Shown here piece by piece: positions 63,570-64,000 of a stretch of 64,000 bases of DNA. Location of the stretch: positions 397,001 to 461,000 of the forward strand of contig NC_009515.1 in NCBI RefSeq assembly GCF_000016525.1, given 5' to 3'. A model generated the notes under the pieces. That model saw only the letters and a list, made by a program, of their open reading frames with translations. It ran no database searches and was not told the origin of the DNA. How positions within the stretch are numbered: the first letter of the stretch is position 1; every line of letters starts with the position of its first letter. The position numbers and the translations under genes were made by a program. Source of the stretch: Methanobrevibacter smithii ATCC 35061 (GTDB taxonomy: Archaea; Methanobacteriota; Methanobacteria; Methanobacteriales; Methanobacteriaceae).

Positions 63570-64000
63570 TTATTCTCCATCAATATGTTCATTTAAAGAT
63601 TTTACTGTAATTTCATTATTTTGAACAGCTTCAATAGCATTTAAAGCAGCTCTAGCTCCAGACAAGGTAGTAACATAAGGTATACCAAGTTCAATAGCTA
63701 AACGTCTGATTATATATCCGTCCTGAGCAGACTGTTTACCTTCTGAAGTGTTGATAATCAGATCAATTTCCTTGTTTAAAATTGCATCCCTGATGTTTGG
63801 AGATCCTTGAGATACTTTTTTAATTTTTTCAATGTCAACACCCTTTGCCGCATCAGCAGTTCCGCTAGTTGCTGCAAGTTCAAAACCTAAATTAGCTGCT
63901 TTTTCAGCAATTGGACGGATTTTCTTTTTATCCTGTTCTTTTACGCTGATAAAGATTTTACCTTCTTTTGGTAAATCCATACCTGCAGCAAGCTGGGATT
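63570..64000 (-). CDS. carB: Carbamoyl-phosphate synthase large chain, C-terminal part (5' end outside window)
   Basis: The frame is open to the window edge (SQLAAGMDLPKEGKIFISV), so this is the end of a longer gene. The visible part is the methylglyoxal-synthase-like allosteric domain: AEKAANLGFELAATSGTADA, DLIINTSEGKQSAQDGYIIR and GIPYVTTLSGARAAL. CarB makes carbamoyl phosphate for pyrimidines and arginine, and this domain binds regulators such as UMP or ornithine. Confidence 0.93.
   Translation of the reverse strand, partial: SQLAAGMDLPKEGKIFISVKEQDKKKIRPIAEKAANLGFELAATSGTADAAKGVDIEKIKKVSQGSPNIRDAILNKEIDLIINTSEGKQSAQDGYIIRRLAIELGIPYVTTLSGARAALNAIEAVQNNEITVKSLNEHIDGE

Overview
The window is archaeal and most likely comes from a gut Methanobrevibacter close to M. 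smithii. The evidence is an A1AO ATP synthase operon, TFB, Gar1, archaeal DnaG, TiaS, Thg1, a pseudomurein-binding-repeat remnant, an adhesin-like surface protein, a YcaO/TfuA pair of the McrA-thioamidation type, very low G+C, and GGTGAT-type ribosome binding sites. All functions are read from the translated sequence and remembered family features; no database search was run.

Layout. 1-2.3 kb: tail of a cell-wall-binding protein, then a MarR regulator and MATE exporter pair. 2.5-5.4 kb: UMP kinase, TatD, a zinc-ribbon membrane protein and two YbjQ-like proteins. 5.4-9.3 kb: a TauE/SafE permease, a polytopic membrane protein and a two-domain glycosyltransferase. 9.3-11.4 kb (minus): TFB, Gar1 and an RraA-like protein. 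11.8-16.6 kb: DnaG, a tyrosine recombinase, BioY, a DUF1284 protein, tRNA-Gln(TTG), an ATP-grasp enzyme and an overlooked 50-residue membrane protein. 16.8-25.6 kb (minus): the ATP synthase operon in the order H-I-K-E-C-F-A-B-D. 25.9-27.5 kb: small hypothetical genes and a nitroreductase.

27.5-33.0 kb (minus) is a compact run: two membrane proteins, a MmgE/PrpD protein, a U32-like TIM barrel, a fumarase-alpha-type hydratase and a citrate-synthase/citryl-CoA-lyase-type enzyme. It looks like a pathway for uptake and breakdown of a hydroxy-tricarboxylic or related organic acid. 33.2-38.8 kb: TiaS, an archaeal HTH regulator, a Cys-rich protein, a TIM-barrel-like protein, a YbjQ protein and SerA. 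38.9-40.6 kb is decayed: a coding remnant and a frameshifted IS630-type element with recognisable terminal inverted repeats. 40.9-44.0 kb encodes a beta-helix adhesin. 44.3-52.8 kb: a JAMM protein, Thg1, aspartate dehydrogenase, a PRC-barrel protein, a tRNA-binding-domain protein, an aldehyde dehydrogenase, two overlapping TMEM175-type genes, a class III signal-peptide pilin with its TadC/FlaJ-like partner, and an M24 peptidase.

53.0-56.2 kb holds an unrecognised tandem family of a large polytopic protein plus a small hydrophobic protein, with near-identical stretches between copies. It is followed by an M50 metalloprotease and a ycaO-tfuA-larE-like run, probably for thioamide formation. 59.8-64 kb: a hypothetical protein, a four-CBS protein, UspA, an amidohydrolase, a zinc-ribbon protein and the 3' end of carB. 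The best leads for something undescribed are the 27.5-33 kb operon, the 53-56 kb membrane-protein family and the LarE-like partner of YcaO/TfuA.
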